DNA of 64,000 bases from Staphylococcus microti (GCF_000934465.1 NZ_JXWY01000005.1:1-64000), one strand, 5' to 3'. Counted from the first letter of the stretch, positions 1-12,495 are shown. The notes: a model not told the origin generated them from the sequence alone. Numbers and translations: made by a program.

Positions 1-606
1 AATCTGAGTCGCTATCTGAATCCGAGTCGCTGTCTGAGTCTGAGTCACTATCTGAGTCGGAATCACTGTCTGAGTCTGAGTCACTATCTGAGTCGGAATC
101 ACTATCTGAGTCAGAGTCGCTGTCGGAATCTGAATCGCTATCTGCGTCGGAATCGCTATCTGCGTCGGAGTCGCTGTCCGAATCTGAGTCACTGTCCGAA
201 TCTGAGTCTGAGTCACTGTCTGAGTCGGAATCGCTATCTGAGTCTGAGTCACTATCTGAGTCGGAATCTGAGTCGCTATCTGAATCCGAGTCGCTGTCTG
301 AGTCTGAGTCACTATCTGAGTCGGAGTCACTATCGGAATCTGAGTCGCTGTCCGAGTCGGAGTCGCTATCTGAATCCGAGTCACTATCTGAGTCGGAATC
401 ACTGTCTGAGTCTGAGTCGCTATCTGAGTCGGAATCGCTGTCGGAATCTGAATCGCTGTCGGAATCTGAGTCACTGTCTGAATCTGAGTCGCTATCTGAG
501 TCGGAATCGCTGTCGGAATCTGAATCGCTATCTGAGTCAGAGTCACTGTCTGAGTCAGAATCACTATCGGCGTCTGAGTCGCTGTCTGAATCTGAGTCTG
601 CATCTG
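1..606 (-). repeat. SD-repeat coding tract of first adhesin (continues left)
   Basis: This is an imperfect 18-base-type repeat of Ser and Asp codons with occasional Ala (DAD), read on the minus strand. It follows directly after the last B repeat ([10 protein letters not shown]). Codon choice varies between units. It is homologous to, and in the same orientation as, the tract at 4942-6489. Confidence 0.95.
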
Positions 607-3600
607 CATCAGTATCGTCTATATCTTTATAGAAACCTGAGTCTATTGTTAAGTCGTCCTCTTCAAGATCTACTTCTACAGTTTGACCATCTGAGTCTTT
701 TCCATCATCTGTACCTTGATCTGGTGTTGTTGGTTTATAGCCTTCTGGTGTTTCAAATTCTACTGTGTAATGGCCTGGTTCTAACTCTTCAAAACCGTAT
801 TCACCATTTTCATCTGTTGTTGTGCGTCCGATTTCTTCGCCATCTTTATTTTTCAAGATAACTGTTACGCCTGAGATACCTTTTTCATCTGGATCTTGGA
901 CACCGTCTTTATTTGTATCCTCCCATACGTAGTCACCTAGTTTTAACTTAGGCTCTTTGTAGAAACCTGAATCAATTGTTAAGTCATCTTCTTCTAGCGT
1001 TACTTTAACAACTAAACCATCTGAGTCTTTTCCATCATCTGTACCTTGATCTGGTGTTGTTGGTTTATAGCCTTCTGGTGTTTCAAATTCTACTGTGTAA
1101 TGGCCTGGTTCTAACTCTTCAAAACCGTATTCACCATTTTCATCTGTTGTTGTACGTCCGATTTCTTCGCCATCTTTATTTTTCAAGATAACTGTTACGC
1201 CTGAGATACCTTTTTCATCTGGGTCTTGGATACCATCTTTGTCAGCATCTTCCCATACGTAGTCACCTAGTTTTAACTTAGGTTCTTTGTAGAAACCTGA
1301 GTCAATTGTGACATCGTCTTCTTCTAGCGTTACTTTAACGACTAAACCATCTGAGTCTTTTCCATCATCTGTACCTTGATCTGGTGTTGTTGGTTTATAA
1401 CCTTCTGGTGTTTCAAATTCTACTGTATAATCACCTGGCTCTAACTCTTCAAATCCATATCCACCATTTTCATCTGTTGTTGTGCGTCCAATTTCTTCGC
1501 CATCTTTATTTTTCAAGATGACTGTTACGCCTGAGATACCTTTTTCGTCTGGGTCTTGGATACCATCTTTGTCAGCATCTTCCCATACGTAGTCACCCAG
1601 TTTTAACTTAGGTTCTTTGTAGAAGCCTGAGTCAATTGTTAAGTCATCCTTTTCAAGTGTTACGTTTACTTTGAGACCATCTGAGTCAACTACATCGTTT
1701 CCACCTTGATCTACTTTTGTTGGAATGTATCCCTCTGGTGTTTCAAATTCTACAATATAATTACCTTCGTCTAAGTTTTCAAAGATGTATCCACCGTTTT
1801 CATCTGTTGTTGTACGGCTAATTTCATTGCCTTGGTCATCTTTTAAAATAACATTGACGTTAGGAATACCCTTTTCATTGATGTCTTGAACACCATCTTT
1901 ATTCGTGTCTTCCCATACGTAGTCACCTAATTTTAGCTTAGGTTTTTTGTAGAAGCCTGAATCAATTGTTAAATCATCAGCTTGAAGATCTACACTTACA
2001 GTTAAACCGTCTGAATCAACTGCATCATTTTCACCTTGGTCTACTTTTGTCGGAATGTAACCTTCTGGTGTACCAAATTGAACTGTATATTTACCTTTGT
2101 CCAAATTATCAAATAGATAACGTCCATTTTCGTCTGTTGTTGTTCTTGCCACTTCAAGACCTTGGCTATCTCTTAAAATAACTGGTACGTTCGCAATACC
2201 ACGCTCATTGTCATCTTGAACACCATCACGATTTGTATCTTCCCATACGTAGTCACCTAATTTTAATTTAGGCTCTTTGTAGAATCCTGAGTCAATTGTG
2301 AGGTCATCAGCTTGAAGATTTACATTGACACTCAAACCATCTGAGTCAGCTGCATCATTACTTCCTTGATTTACTGTAGTTGAAATATATCCTTCTGGTG
2401 TACCGAATTCTACTGTGTAATTACCTGCTTCTAATTCTTCAAAAATGTATTTCCCGTTAGCATCTGTTGTCGTACGTTTAATCTCTTTACCTTGTGCATC
2501 TTTTAAGATAACTGGTACGTTCGCAATACCACGTTCATCTGCATCTTGAATACCATCTTTATTTGTGTCTTCCCATACATAGTCACCTAATTTATAAAGT
2601 GGTGGTGGTGTAGGAATACTTGGTCTACCTTCCGCATCTGAAACATCACTGAAAATACCAGGGTAGTAATTGTGATATTGAGTAGTAGTATTATTTACAA
2701 CATTTCGTAGTTCATTTGTGACTTGTCTGCTTTTTGCATCATCGACTGTTCGGACCAGCTTATACGTAACGATATACTGTTGTCTTCTATTGAATGGAAT
2801 GACTGATGGATTAATGGATGCTCTCGTTCCATCTGCACTCATCGTGATACCATTAGAAGGAATTCGTACTTTTTCTAAACCACTAGTATCCGGGTTACCA
2901 TTCGCCCAAAATTGACTTTTGTTTGTTACTTTGTACACTTGGATACTAGATTTATCAATTGTATAACCTTTGACAACAATATCTAATTTTTGTGGATCTA
3001 ATATATCCCCACGTTGATTTAGGTAAGTTGTCATATATTGATCATTTGTTTGTCTATCAATATAATTTGCATTACCTTGAACATAACTGTCTGGTTTTAA
3101 ACCATGATCAACCACGATATCTTTTCTATATGTTTCACCCGCAAAGTTCAACTCAAGAGGATAACTATTTTTATCAATTGTATTTTCTTTTTTGTTTTCA
3201 TAACCTGTGATTTTAAAGCTACCTGATACATCATCAAGTTTATCTACATAGTCTGTAAATGTATAAGTTGATGTATTAGTTGCTAAATCATAAGATCCTT
3301 TTGCAACAACTTGTCCATCTCTACTATATAAATCAACTGCTATTGGTGGTAAATGTAAACCACCTGGGCGGAAGTAACGTCCCCAGTTAAAAGTCATATA
3401 GTCACCAGCGTGCACGTCATTGTCAACGCTATAGTTACCTGAGATTTCTAGATAGTCACCACTTGTTACCCAAAATTCATTTCTTGTGCCACCATTTGAT
3501 GTTTTGATTGTTGAGTTAATATTAGACACTTGAACTTTGTCATTTACATTTCTGCCAGAAGGTGTTTCTGCTGCACGAAATGCTGTTGGTTGTGATGCAA

Positions 3601-4261
3601 CACTTCTAAATGATGTTCGTGGTGCTGTTGCTTCTGTACGAGTATTGTCTACATTAAGGTTATTCGTTGAGGTATTAGATGTTTCTTCGATGTGATTTTT
3701 TTCGACACTAATTGCAGAAATAGATTCTGTCGTAGGTTGTTCTGAGGTTGTATCTGTGGATGTTGATGGCTCTGTTGATACAATTTCGTTAATAGGTGTT
3801 TTTTCAACATGTTCGAGTGTGACATTCGTAGTATTAGGCGTTTCAGAGGTATTGGCATCAGGGGTAGGTGTAGCCGTTCTTTCTACTTCACGCACAGGTT
3901 GGCTGTCTGCTTCTTCATCAACTTTTGTCTCTTCATCAGTTACTGACGTTTCAGTTGTTTTTTCTTCATCGACTTCTTCACTAACTATTGTGTCAACTTT
4001 TTCAGTAGTAGATTCTGCTTCTTCATTTAGTTGACTCTCATCAACTACTTCTTCTGATGTTTTTTCTTCAATAGACTTGTCAGAATCATCTGGTGTCGAT
4101 AAAGCTTCTGTAACACCATCATTTTCTTCGGCTTGTGCTTCATCATTCGCAACACCAAAGACCAAAGTAGCACCAATCAAAATGGAGGCTGTACCCACTG
4201 TGTACTTTCTAATCGAATACCTATTTTTTCGATTAGGTAAAAAATCTAGCTTTCTCTTCAA
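1..4261 (-). CDS. Sdr-family YSIRK surface adhesin with six B repeats (3' end beyond window)
   Basis: Serine-aspartate repeat MSCRAMM, secreted and expected to be sortase-anchored. The chosen start is a TTG at 4261, 8 bases after an AAGGAG box; an in-frame GTG further upstream overlaps the box and is unlikely. About 1420 residues lie in the window. The N-terminus has a YSIRK-type signal peptide ending near AQA. A long Thr/Glu-rich stretch follows (N1-like, to about residue 215), then an A region with a TYTFTDYVD latch-cleft motif near residue 333. A proline linker (PTPPP) leads to six B repeats of about 110 residues beginning KLGDYVWED, with EF-hand-like DTNKDG loops (about residues 555-1210). 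An SD tract then runs off the window, so the LPXTG end is not seen. The architecture resembles S. aureus SdrC/D/E, which have two, five and three B repeats. The ligand is unknown. Confidence 0.93.
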   Translation of the reverse strand, partial: MKRKLDFLPNRKNRYSIRKYTVGTASILIGATLVFGVANDEAQAEENDGVTEALSTPDDSDKSIEEKTSEEVVDESQLNEEAESTTEKVDTIVSEEVDEEKTTETSVTDEETKVDEEADSQPVREVERTATPTPDANTSETPNTTNVTLEHVEKTPINEIVSTEPSTSTDTTSEQPTTESISAISVEKNHIEETSNTSTNNLNVDNTRTEATAPRTSFRSVASQPTAFRAAETPSGRNVNDKVQVSNINSTIKTSNGGTRNEFWVTSGDYLEISGNYSVDNDVHAGDYMTFNWGRYFRPGGLHLPPIAVDLYSRDGQVVAKGSYDLATNTSTYTFTDYVDKLDDVSGSFKITGYENKKENTIDKNSYPLELNFAGETYRKDIVVDHGLKPDSYVQGNANYIDRQTNDQYMTTYLNQRGDILDPQKLDIVVKGYTIDKSSIQVYKVTNKSQFWANGNPDTSGLEKVRIPSNGITMSADGTRASINPSVIPFNRRQQYIVTYKLVRTVDDAKSRQVTNELRNVVNNTTTQYHNYYPGIFSDVSDAEGRPSIPTPPPLYKLGDYVWEDTNKDGIQDADERGIANVPVILKDAQGKEIKRTTTDANGKYIFEELEAGNYTVEFGTPEGYISTTVNQGSNDAADSDGLSVNVNLQADDLTIDSGFYKEPKLKLGDYVWEDTNRDGVQDDNERGIANVPVILRDSQGLEVARTTTDENGRYLFDNLDKGKYTVQFGTPEGYIPTKVDQGENDAVDSDGLTVSVDLQADDLTIDSGFYKKPKLKLGDYVWEDTNKDGVQDINEKGIPNVNVILKDDQGNEISRTTTDENGGYIFENLDEGNYIVEFETPEGYIPTKVDQGGNDVVDSDGLKVNVTLEKDDLTIDSGFYKEPKLKLGDYVWEDADKDGIQDPDEKGISGVTVILKNKDGEEIGRTTTDENGGYGFEELEPGDYTVEFETPEGYKPTTPDQGTDDGKDSDGLVVKVTLEEDDVTIDSGFYKEPKLKLGDYVWEDADKDGIQDPDEKGISGVTVILKNKDGEEIGRTTTDENGEYGFEELEPGHYTVEFETPEGYKPTTPDQGTDDGKDSDGLVVKVTLEEDDLTIDSGFYKEPKLKLGDYVWEDTNKDGVQDPDEKGISGVTVILKNKDGEEIGRTTTDENGEYGFEELEPGHYTVEFETPEGYKPTTPDQGTDDGKDSDGQTVEVDLEEDDLTIDSGFYKDIDDTDADADSDSDSDSDADSDSDSDSDSDSDSDSDSDSDSDSDSDSDSDSDSDSDSDSDSDSDSDSDSDSDSDSDSDSDSDSDSDSDSDSDSDSDSDSDSDSDSDSDSDSDSDSDSDSDSDSDSDSDSDSDSDSDSDSDSDSDSDSDSDSDSDADSDSDADSDSDSDSDSDSDSDSDSDSDSDSDSDSDSDSDSDSDSDSDSDSDSD
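624..2597 (-). repeat. Six tandem SdrD-type B repeats, about 330 bp each
   Basis: Unit boundaries recur every 330 bases (near 2270, 1940, 1610, 1280 and 950), each beginning KLGDYVWED and ending DSGFYK. The three units nearest the SD tract (about 624-1610) are nearly identical in DNA. The three nearest the A domain are clearly diverged. Family knowledge: B domains are Ca2+-stabilised Cna_B-like stalk modules. Confidence 0.93.
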
Positions 4262-4304
4262 AATGAACACTCCTTTAAAAATAATATTATAATACTATTA
4301 CAGA

Positions 4305-4333
4305 ATTATATATAACAATAATATTTTAATCAA
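4305..4333 (-). promoter_or_regulatory. Promoter of the first adhesin gene
   Basis: On the minus strand, TTGATT (4333-4328) and TATAAT (4310-4305) are separated by 17 bases, about 45 bases upstream of the TTG start. The same arrangement precedes the second adhesin. The rest of the stretch between about 4334 and 4694 is AT-rich and shows no gene or clear motif. Confidence 0.7.
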
Positions 4334-4694
4334 TAGGAATCCTTATAGTTTCACAATTATTTTGAATAAAATTTATCAAGGGATAACAAAAGTATTCATT
4401 TATACATATTACCCCTGCTTTATATCACAATTTTTGTATTAGCACTTCCTCATTTCTACTAAGCTTTAATTTAGTACACAATACTCATTTAGTGATAAGT
4501 TCATTACTATTCAAAGTATAAAATATTAAATCTAGACTTTATTATAATAAAATATTTTAATTGTTTACTCTCTAAACTTTGCTACATATATTAACCATTA
4601 CTTATCTCATTACTTAACTGACCTTATCTCTTACATGCTGTTATCCAACTTTGACGCACTTTATTTATTTATTTATTATCAGCTTAAAAAATGT

Positions 4695-4725
4695 ATGAAA
4701 AAAGCCGTGCAAAATCGCACGGCCT
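4695..4725 (-). terminator. Rho-independent terminator of the second adhesin gene
   Basis: Perfect 7-bp stem (4704-4710 with 4717-4723, GCCGTGC/GCACGGC), followed on the minus strand by a TTTTTT run. It lies just past the stop codon at 4743. Confidence 0.9.
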
Positions 4726-4742
4726 TTTATTTTAATATCCAA

Positions 4743-7700
4743 TTATGATTGCTCGTCGTTACGTTTTTGACGACGTTTTGATGATAAGAATAGTGCACCT
4801 AATCCCGCAAATAATGATCCGAATAACGTACCATTCATACCTTTTTCATTACCAGTGTCAGGTAATTGACCATGGCCAGTACCTTTATGATCTTTATTAT
4901 CTGCATCTTTATCAACATTGCCATCTTTATCTTCTTCAGCGTCAGAATCTGAATCGCTATCTGAATCAGAATCTGCATCAGCATCTGCGTCACTTTCTGC
5001 GTCAGAGTCACTGTCTGCGTCAGAATCGCTATCTGAGTCGGAGTCACTGTCTGAATCTGAATCGCTATCTGAGTCGGAGTCACTGTCTGAATCTGAATCG
5101 CTATCTGAGTCGGAGTCACTATCTGAGTCGGAATCCGAGTCGCTATCTGAGTCTGAGTCACTATCTGAGTCAGAATCGCTGTCGGAATCTGAGTCGGAGT
5201 CGCTGTCGGAATCTGAGTCGCTGTCCGAGTCGGAATCACTATCGGAATCTGAGTCTGAGTCGCTGTCGGAATCTGAGTCGCTGTCCGAGTCGGAATCACT
5301 ATCGGAATCTGAGTCGCTATCTGAGTCTGAGTCACTATCTGAATCTGAGTCACTATCTGAGTCAGAATCGCTGTCTGAATCTGAGTCACTGTCTGAATCC
5401 GAGTCGCTATCTGAGTCGGAATCGCTATCTGAATCTGAGTCACTATCTGAGTCAGAATCGCTGTCTGAATCTGAGTCACTGTCTGAATCCGAGTCGCTAT
5501 CTGAGTCGGAATCGCTATCTGAATCCGAGTCACTATCGGAATCTGAATCGCTGTCTGAGTCAGAATCGCTGTCGGAATCTGAGTCACTATCCGAATCTGA
5601 GTCACTATCTGAGTCACTATCTGAGTCAGAATCGCTATCTGAATCCGAGTCGCTGTCTGAGTCAGAATCACTGTCTGAGTCTGAGTCGCTATCTGAGTCG
5701 GAATCGCTATCTGAGTCTGAGTCGCTATCTGAATCAGAATCACTGTCGGAATCCGAGTCACTGTCTGAGTCTGAGTCGCTGTCGGAATCTGAATCGCTGT
5801 CTGAGTCAGAATCGCTATCTGAGTCGGAATCGCTGTCTGCGTCTGAGTCACTATCTGAGTCGGAATCGCTGTCTGAGTCTGAGTCACTGTCTGAGTCTGA
5901 GTCACTATCTGAATCTGAGTCGCTGTCCGCATCTGAATCGCTGTCTGCGTCTGAGTCGCTGTCGGAATCTGAGTCACTGTCTGCGTCTGAGTCACTATCT
6001 GAATCTGAGTCGCTGTCCGCATCTGAATCGCCGTCTGCGTCTGAGTCGCTGTCGGAATCTGAGTCACTGTCTGCGTCTGAATCGCTATCCGCATCTGAGT
6101 CGCTGTCCGCATCTGAGTCGCTGTCCGCATCTGAATCACTGTCTGCGTCTGAGTCACTGTCCGCATCTGAATCTGAGTCGCTGTCCGCATCTGAGTCGCT
6201 ATCCGCATCTGAATCGCTGTCCGCATCTGAGTCGCTGTCCGCATCTGAATCGCTGTCTGCATCTGAATCAGAGTCGCTATCTGCGTCCGAGTCACTGTCC
6301 GCGTCGGAATCTGAGTCGCTATCCGCATCTGAATCGCTGTCTGCATCTGAGTCAGAGTCGCTATCCGCATCTGAGTCACTGTCCGCATCTGAATCGCTGT
6401 CTGCATCTGAGTCAGAGTCGCTGTCCGCATCTGAATCACTGTCTGAGTCGGAATCACTGTCGGAATCTGAATCAGCGTCTGCATCACTTTCATCTACACT
6501 TTGATCACCATTTGCATTACCTGAGCCATTGTACAAGAAGTTTTCATTATCCCAGTAGAAGTCACTTCCGTAGCCTGTATAGGCATCTTCAGTTTTCATT
6601 TTAACTCTTGTTTTTACATTTTCACCATTGTCTTGGTAATGTCCATCGACAGTAACGATATATGTTTTATCAATATTGCCAAAGTTGATGCTAAGTGAAT
6701 TGTCATTATTGTATGTTACATACGGTAATACATCATTTGTAACATCTTTGTAGTTAGGATTTGTTGGATCCACATAGTAACTGTCTGTAATTTTTTCGCC
6801 ATTGATCACTTCATAAACTCTTAAGTTTGTTTGATCAGCTGAAATAACTGTACTACTTGCAGTTGCGTCATCATGATATCCTTGAATCGTAACCATTGTA
6901 TTTTTCAAATTACGTTTTTGTGGATTGACGTATACTGTTTGTTTATATTCTCTATTACCAGAAGCGATGTCTATTTCTGTAATCGTTGATGTAATATTCG
7001 CTCCGTATTCATGACCTTGTGCAGGATTACCGTAATCAATTACGACATCACCTACATATTTTTGACCAGCCATATCAAATTCAACATTATACGTACCATT
7101 TCTCAAAGAATTTTTACGGTCAGTAAAAATTGGTAATGTAAAATTTCCAGCAATATTATCTTTATCATTTACGTAATCTGTAAATACGTATGTGCCTGTT
7201 TTGTTTTCTGTATTGTAATAACCTGTTGCAACTAATTCACCTGTATTGCTATATAAGTTAGGTAAATCTGTAATGTTATTTACATTTGAATAATCAATGT
7301 CACCATCTAAACTTAAGTTATTTGGAATCACAAAGGTAAAGTAATCATTCTCTCTTACATTACCTTCCACTTTAAATGAACCGCTAAAGTTTAAAGATTC
7401 ACCACTGTTAGGATAAAATGGTTTATTCTCAAGGTTAAAGCTACCCATTGTCACTTGATTGTTTACTAAATTACCTGTCGCATCATTTGGTCTCGCTCTA
7501 TCAGCTACTGAACGAAAAGCAGTTCCCTCAGGACGTGTTTGATTATTAGTAGTGCTTACTGCAGGTTGCGGAGTTGATACCGGTTCCACATTCTCGTCTG
7601 ATTCTACTGTTGTATTTTCTGTTTTTGGGGCAACTTCTTCAGTTACTTTCTCAGGTGTCGGTTCACTCGCAGCTGGCTCTACTGCTTCTGTTGCTTCATC

Positions 7701-8036
7701 CACTGTTGTTTCACCGTTATCCACTGTTGGATCAACAACTTCTTCAGTTGTTGGTTGCGTTTCAACAGTTGGAACTTCGCTTTCATTTGCTGTCGTTTCG
7801 TTAGTTGCTAATTCTGCTGTTGGCTTATTCTCTACGTCTGTGTCATTAGCTACGTCTGTTCCATTTTCCGTTGTCGTTAAAGTTCTTCCTGCATTACTTT
7901 GCTCTTCAGCTTGTACTTCGTCATTCGCAATACCTAAAGCTAAAGTAGCACCGATTAAAATAGACGCTGTTCCAATTGTGTACTTTCTAATCGAATACCT
8001 ATTTTTTCGATTAGGCAAAAAATCCAATTTTTTCAA
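4743..8036 (-). CDS. Sdr/Clf-like YSIRK-LPDTG surface adhesin without B repeats
   Basis: Complete wall-anchored MSCRAMM of 1097 residues. It starts at a TTG 8 bases after AAGGAG; an upstream in-frame GTG overlaps that box. Order of parts: YSIRK signal peptide (cleavage near residue 43, VQA); disordered Thr/Glu/Pro-rich N1 (about 44-185); ligand-binding-type N2N3 region (about 185-510) with a TYVFTDYVN latch motif near residue 285; SD tract (about 515-1030); short spacer; LPDTG near 1058; hydrophobic segment; and a KRRQKR tail. There are no B repeats, so the layout is A-R like Clf proteins, although its 5' end is most similar to the neighbouring B-repeat adhesin. Sortase A should link it to peptidoglycan. 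The ligand cannot be read from the sequence. Confidence 0.93.
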   Translation of the reverse strand: MKKLDFLPNRKNRYSIRKYTIGTASILIGATLALGIANDEVQAEEQSNAGRTLTTTENGTDVANDTDVENKPTAELATNETTANESEVPTVETQPTTEEVVDPTVDNGETTVDEATEAVEPAASEPTPEKVTEEVAPKTENTTVESDENVEPVSTPQPAVSTTNNQTRPEGTAFRSVADRARPNDATGNLVNNQVTMGSFNLENKPFYPNSGESLNFSGSFKVEGNVRENDYFTFVIPNNLSLDGDIDYSNVNNITDLPNLYSNTGELVATGYYNTENKTGTYVFTDYVNDKDNIAGNFTLPIFTDRKNSLRNGTYNVEFDMAGQKYVGDVVIDYGNPAQGHEYGANITSTITEIDIASGNREYKQTVYVNPQKRNLKNTMVTIQGYHDDATASSTVISADQTNLRVYEVINGEKITDSYYVDPTNPNYKDVTNDVLPYVTYNNDNSLSINFGNIDKTYIVTVDGHYQDNGENVKTRVKMKTEDAYTGYGSDFYWDNENFLYNGSGNANGDQSVDESDADADSDSDSDSDSDSDSDADSDSDSDADSDSDADSDSDADSDSDSDADSDSDADSDSDSDADSDSDADSDSDSDADSDSDADSDSDADSDSDADSDSDADSDSDSDADSDSDADSDSDADSDSDADSDSDADSDSDADSDSDSDSDSDADGDSDADSDSDSDSDSDADSDSDSDSDSDADSDSDADSDSDSDSDSDSDSDSDSDSDSDSDSDSDADSDSDSDSDSDSDSDSDSDSDSDSDSDSDSDSDSDSDSDSDSDSDSDSDSDSDSDSDSDSDSDSDSDSDSDSDSDSDSDSDSDSDSDSDSDSDSDSDSDSDSDSDSDSDSDSDSDSDSDSDSDSDSDSDSDSDSDSDSDSDSDSDSDSDSDSDSDSDSDSDSDSDSDSDSDSDSDSDSDSDSDSDSDSDSDSDSDSDSDSDSDSDSDSDSDSDSDSDSDSDSDSDSDSDSDSDSDSDSDSDSDSDSDSDSDSDSDSDSDSDSDSDSDSDSDSDADSDSDAESDADADADSDSDSDSDSDAEEDKDGNVDKDADNKDHKGTGHGQLPDTGNEKGMNGTLFGSLFAGLGALFLSSKRRQKRNDEQS
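4942..6489 (-). repeat. Long SD-repeat coding tract of second adhesin
   Basis: About 515 residues of Ser-Asp dipeptides. Ala-containing units (DADSDSD) are concentrated in the A-domain-proximal third, while the wall-proximal part is almost pure SD apart from the last few units. The DNA is built from interchangeable hexamers such as GAATCG, GAGTCA and CTATCT in plus-strand reading, typical of slippage-prone tracts. Confidence 0.95.
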
Positions 8037-8082
8037 AATAAACACTCCTTTTTAAAAAGTAATATTATATTACTATTTGAAT

Positions 8083-8111
8083 ATCATATATCACAATAGT
8101 ATTTTAATCAA
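8083..8111 (-). promoter_or_regulatory. Promoter of the second adhesin gene
   Basis: TTGATT (8111-8106) and TATGAT (8088-8083) with a 17-base spacer, on the minus strand. Placement and flanks match the promoter of the neighbouring adhesin. Between 8112 and the whiA terminator I see only AT-rich sequence. Confidence 0.65.
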
Positions 8112-8385
8112 TAGAAAATACAATACTTTTGCAATCATTTTAAATAAAATCTATGAAAATTTTGAAAATATCATTTTTCAATTATTCTAAGACACCTTTA
8201 AAACTCTATAACAATGCATTGTTAAGCGTTTTCTTTAATCTAATTATTTTCTATCAATTGATTTACAATCATTGCAAAAAATTTAATTTATTCTTTAATT
8301 TTAATTAAAAATAAAGCTTAATAGTTCTGTACATCTAGTTTTATTATCCTATAATATTTTCCACCTTTCTGAAAACAAAAAAAAC

Positions 8386-8416
8386 ATACGTGCCTCTCTC
8401 ATTGAGACTCGTATGT
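8386..8416 (-). terminator. Terminator downstream of whiA
   Basis: An inverted repeat (ACATACG...CGTATGT with an inner CTC/GAG pairing) is followed on the minus strand by a run of T. It lies 25 bases after the whiA stop and ends the rapZ-yvcK-whiA operon. Confidence 0.85.
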
Positions 8417-8440
8417 CTTATTCAATCGTTATATTCTTTT

Positions 8441-9385
8441 TTAAATCTCAAAACGCTCGCCGTTGCGAATTTTATCTGCCATTTCATTCAGCTTTCGCAA
8501 ACGGTGGTTGACACCTGATTTAGAAATGGTGCCTGTACTAACCATTTCACCAAGTTCTTTTAAAGAAACATCTTGGTTTTCGATGCGCAGTTTTGCAATT
8601 TCTCTTAAACGGTCTGGTAAGTTATCTAAACCAATCTCTTGATCAATTAACTCGATACTTTTCACTTGCTTCATAGCAGCGCTCACAGTTTTGTTCAAAT
8701 TCGCTGTTTCACAGTTTACAAGGCGATTTACGGAGTTACGCATATCACGTACGATACGCACATCTTCAAATTTAAGCAAAGCTTGGTAACCACCGATTAA
8801 GCTTAAAAACTCCGCAATACGTTCCGCTTCTTTTAAATACGTAATCCAGCCTTTTTTACGTTCTAACTTTTTCGCATTTAAACCGTACTGATTCATCAAC
8901 TCTGTTAAACCTTCTGAATGACTCTCGTACAATGAAAAAATTTCTAAATGGTACGATGATGTTTCAGGGTTATTGACCGACCCCCCTGCTAAAAATGCAC
9001 CTCTTAAATAACTGCGTCGCATTTCATCTGTAGCAACCATCGCTGGATCAATATCGTGTGTAAAGCTACCTTCTTTTAGAATCCCCAATTCATCTAAAAT
9101 TTCTCTTGCTTTCATCTTAATACGACAAATATAAATATTATTTTTCTTAAGTTTCATTTTTTTGCGTACTAATATTTCAACTTCTACGTTAAATACTTTC
9201 TTAATTAATGAGTAAATACGTCGTGCTGTTGTCGCATTTTCCGTTTGAATATTGATGACAAATTGCTGATTGGACAGGCTAAGTGCACCATTCATACGGA
9301 TCAACGCACTGAGCTCTGCCATAGCATCATCATTATTCACTTCGACTCTCGTTAATTCATTTTTCATGTCTGATGCAAAGCTCAT
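8441..9385 (-). CDS. whiA: DNA-binding protein WhiA
   Basis: 314 residues, the usual length for Firmicute WhiA (about 316). The N-terminal two thirds match the LAGLIDADG-like WhiA core ([18 protein letters not shown]). The C-terminus carries the helix-turn-helix region ([19 protein letters not shown]). In Gram-positive bacteria WhiA influences cell division and chromosome segregation rather than cutting DNA. It is the last gene of rapZ-yvcK-whiA, an order conserved across Firmicutes. In S. aureus, as I recall, clpP follows a little further on; here the adhesin genes occupy the space instead. Confidence 0.96.
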   Translation of the reverse strand: MSFASDMKNELTRVEVNNDDAMAELSALIRMNGALSLSNQQFVINIQTENATTARRIYSLIKKVFNVEVEILVRKKMKLKKNNIYICRIKMKAREILDELGILKEGSFTHDIDPAMVATDEMRRSYLRGAFLAGGSVNNPETSSYHLEIFSLYESHSEGLTELMNQYGLNAKKLERKKGWITYLKEAERIAEFLSLIGGYQALLKFEDVRIVRDMRNSVNRLVNCETANLNKTVSAAMKQVKSIELIDQEIGLDNLPDRLREIAKLRIENQDVSLKELGEMVSTGTISKSGVNHRLRKLNEMADKIRNGERFEI

Positions 9386-9415
9386 ATGATTGACTCCCTT
9401 TCTCTCTATTAACCG

Positions 9416-10417
9416 TTACTTTGTGGATTTAAGCTGATCTGGATCAAATTCGATCGTACTAATTTCTTGAAGGGCAATTTCATAAATCATCTCTGCCAAT
9501 ATTTCCGTACGATGACGGACATGATGGTTTTCTGAAATAAGTGCTAAGTCTTTTGCTGTCACTAACTCAACACCACGTTCTTGTAATGCCGCTTCATCAT
9601 ATAATACAGGTTTTGCACCTTTTTCTTCATATTTTTCTAAAATTTCATCATCAAATTTCAATTCATTCGCAATGACAAAGTCTAAGACGTTTTGTCCAAG
9701 TTGTTGATGTATCGCATCAATATGATCCACAACTGTGTAATTATCCGTCTCTCCCGGTTGCGTCATAATATTGGACACGTATAGTTTTTTAGCAGTACTT
9801 TCTATTAATGCTTTACTGATGCCATTCACACATAGCGTTGAAATCACGCTTGTATACAACGAACCCGGTCCTAGTACAATCAAGTCTGCGTCACGCAGTG
9901 CTTCTACCGCTTCGTCCATCGGTTCTGCATCTGCTGGCTCTAAATAAACACGTTTAATTTTTTTATGTTTTTTAGGAATACTTGACTCTCCTATGACAAT
10001 TTCGCCATCTTCCATTTCTGCATGTAACGCAACACTTGAAACGGTTGATGGAATAACGCGACCTTTAATATTTAAAATTTTGCTAAGTTCTTTGACCGCA
10101 TGCCCAAAGTCGTGCGTAATGTTGGTCATGGCTGCAATAAGTAAATTTCCAAGTGAATGGCCGCTAATCTTATCTTCTTCAAAACGATATTGAAAAAGTT
10201 GTTCTAAAGTCGGCTCTGCATCACTCAAGGCAGCAAGTACGTTACGCACATCACCAGGTGCTGGAATATCCATTTCATGACGAATCTTCCCTGTACTGCC
10301 ACCATCATCTGCGACTGTAACGATTGCTGTAATATCTATTGGAAACGATCTTAACCCTCTCGCTAATACAGAAAGGCCTGTGCCGCCTCCTATTAGCACT
10401 AATTTGAGTTGTTTCAT
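9416..10417 (-). CDS. yvcK: YvcK/GluP-type gluconeogenesis factor
   Basis: 333 residues from the ATG at 10417, which follows a GTGGAGAT ribosome site and lies one base past the rapZ stop. A longer reading that begins upstream is not supported. The CofD-like fold is shown by GGGTGLSVLARGL at the N-terminus and DDGGSTGKIR near residue 40. B. subtilis YvcK binds UDP-sugars and is needed for envelope integrity on gluconeogenic carbon sources. The coupling with rapZ and whiA supports the call. Confidence 0.95.
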   Translation of the reverse strand: MKQLKLVLIGGGTGLSVLARGLRSFPIDITAIVTVADDGGSTGKIRHEMDIPAPGDVRNVLAALSDAEPTLEQLFQYRFEEDKISGHSLGNLLIAAMTNITHDFGHAVKELSKILNIKGRVIPSTVSSVALHAEMEDGEIVIGESSIPKKHKKIKRVYLEPADAEPMDEAVEALRDADLIVLGPGSLYTSVISTLCVNGISKALIESTAKKLYVSNIMTQPGETDNYTVVDHIDAIHQQLGQNVLDFVIANELKFDDEILEKYEEKGAKPVLYDEAALQERGVELVTAKDLALISENHHVRHRTEILAEMIYEIALQEISTIEFDPDQLKSTK

Positions 10418-10418
10418 G

Positions 10419-11327
10419 TTAATCTCCACTTTCAATGTGTGCATCGCGATGGTACACATAAATATTATAGTCATATATTTGCTGTAATTCTTCTGCTAAA
10501 CGTCTTGCCAAAGCAACTGAACGATGTTGACCGCCTGTACAACCGATGGCAATGACTAACTGAGACTTTCCTTCTTTTTGGTAGCCCGGAATTGTAAACC
10601 GTAATAAATCGAGTAGCTTTTGATAGAACGTTTCTGTTTCTTCCCACTTCATCACATACTCATAGACAGATGTATCCATACCCGTCAATGGACGTAACGA
10701 TTCAATATAATATGGATTTGGTAAAAAGCGTACGTCAAATACAATATCTGCATCAATTTGAATACCATGTTTAAAGCCGAAGCTTGTCACGTTAATTGTA
10801 AAAGACGGATCTTCTGCTTTATTAAAATATTCAGCAATGCGCTTTTTCAACTGCTTCGGTGTGAGCTTTGTCGTATCAACAGTAAAACTTGAAATACTAT
10901 GCACTTCAGATAAAAGTTGACGCTCTTCGGTAATTGCTTCCATCAAAGTTAATCCTGTTTTCTTTTGTAATGGATGTTGACGGCGTGTTTCTTTGTATCG
11001 TGAAATCAACTTTTTCGTTTCAGCATCAACGAACAGTATTTTAACTTGTACTTGCGCATCATCTTGAATTTTGTTGATTTCTTGGACAAAGCTTTGGAAA
11101 AATTCACGTCCTCGCAAGTCTATCCCAATGGCGACTTTTTGTAGTGACGGTGTCCCTTCAACCATTAATTCGATAAACTTAGGCAGTAATATTGGCGGTA
11201 GGTTATCGACGCAGAAGTAGCCTAGATCTTCTAAGCTTTGAATAGCTACAGACTTCCCTGCACCTGATAATCCTGTAACGATAATTAATTCTCTTTTCAT
11301 TGTTTCTTTATTTTCTATGTCTTGCAT
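10419..11327 (-). CDS. rapZ: RNase adapter-like nucleotide-binding protein RapZ (YvcJ)
   Basis: 302 residues from the ATG at 11327 (MQDIENKE), 8 bases after GGTGG. Two other in-frame starts (11342, 11300) have worse spacing. A Walker A motif, GLSGAGKS, lies near the N-terminus. The C-terminal domain holds the conserved [13 protein letters not shown] and [10 protein letters not shown] segments. In E. coli RapZ controls glmS through sRNA decay; in Firmicutes the homologue is a GTP/ATP-binding protein of less certain role, linked to competence in B. subtilis. It heads rapZ-yvcK-whiA. Confidence 0.95.
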   Translation of the reverse strand: MQDIENKETMKRELIIVTGLSGAGKSVAIQSLEDLGYFCVDNLPPILLPKFIELMVEGTPSLQKVAIGIDLRGREFFQSFVQEINKIQDDAQVQVKILFVDAETKKLISRYKETRRQHPLQKKTGLTLMEAITEERQLLSEVHSISSFTVDTTKLTPKQLKKRIAEYFNKAEDPSFTINVTSFGFKHGIQIDADIVFDVRFLPNPYYIESLRPLTGMDTSVYEYVMKWEETETFYQKLLDLLRFTIPGYQKEGKSQLVIAIGCTGGQHRSVALARRLAEELQQIYDYNIYVYHRDAHIESGD

Positions 11328-11547
11328 ATATATAACCACCATCCCATTTTAGTCTCTTTTAGTGTACATGAAAACAGTCTTAAGTAGTAGCCGTAGTCAC
11401 AAAATGATCGATATTCTTCACGATTACACACACAGTCACAAACAGTTTTTTAGCGCGGCTATAGACGATTCCCAATACATAAGTAAAGACTGAACGATGA
11501 TGTGTCCAGTCTCTATGTGTTACTTATATGATTGTAGCTATCGTAGC

Positions 11548-12495
<948 letters not shown>

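Noticed and set aside
4942-6489. Array of short repeats that could suggest CRISPR
   Set aside because: Units are imperfect, without unique spacers, in frame with a coding sequence, and no cas genes are present.
4745-6604. Long open frames on both strands across the SD tract (for example 528 residues of SES/SAS repeats on the plus strand, 552 residues in another minus frame)
   Set aside because: The hexamer repeat GAnTCn lacks stops in several frames. Only the minus frame with signal peptide and LPDTG is supported by flanking domains.
7552-8055. 167-residue plus-strand frame at the adhesin 5' end
   Set aside because: It is the complement of the Thr/Glu-rich N1 region, with no ribosome site of its own and the same shadow at the paralogous gene.
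11343-11547. Terminator between trxB and rapZ
   Set aside because: The only inverted repeat (AGACTG...CAGTCT) has a short stem, long loop and no clear T run.
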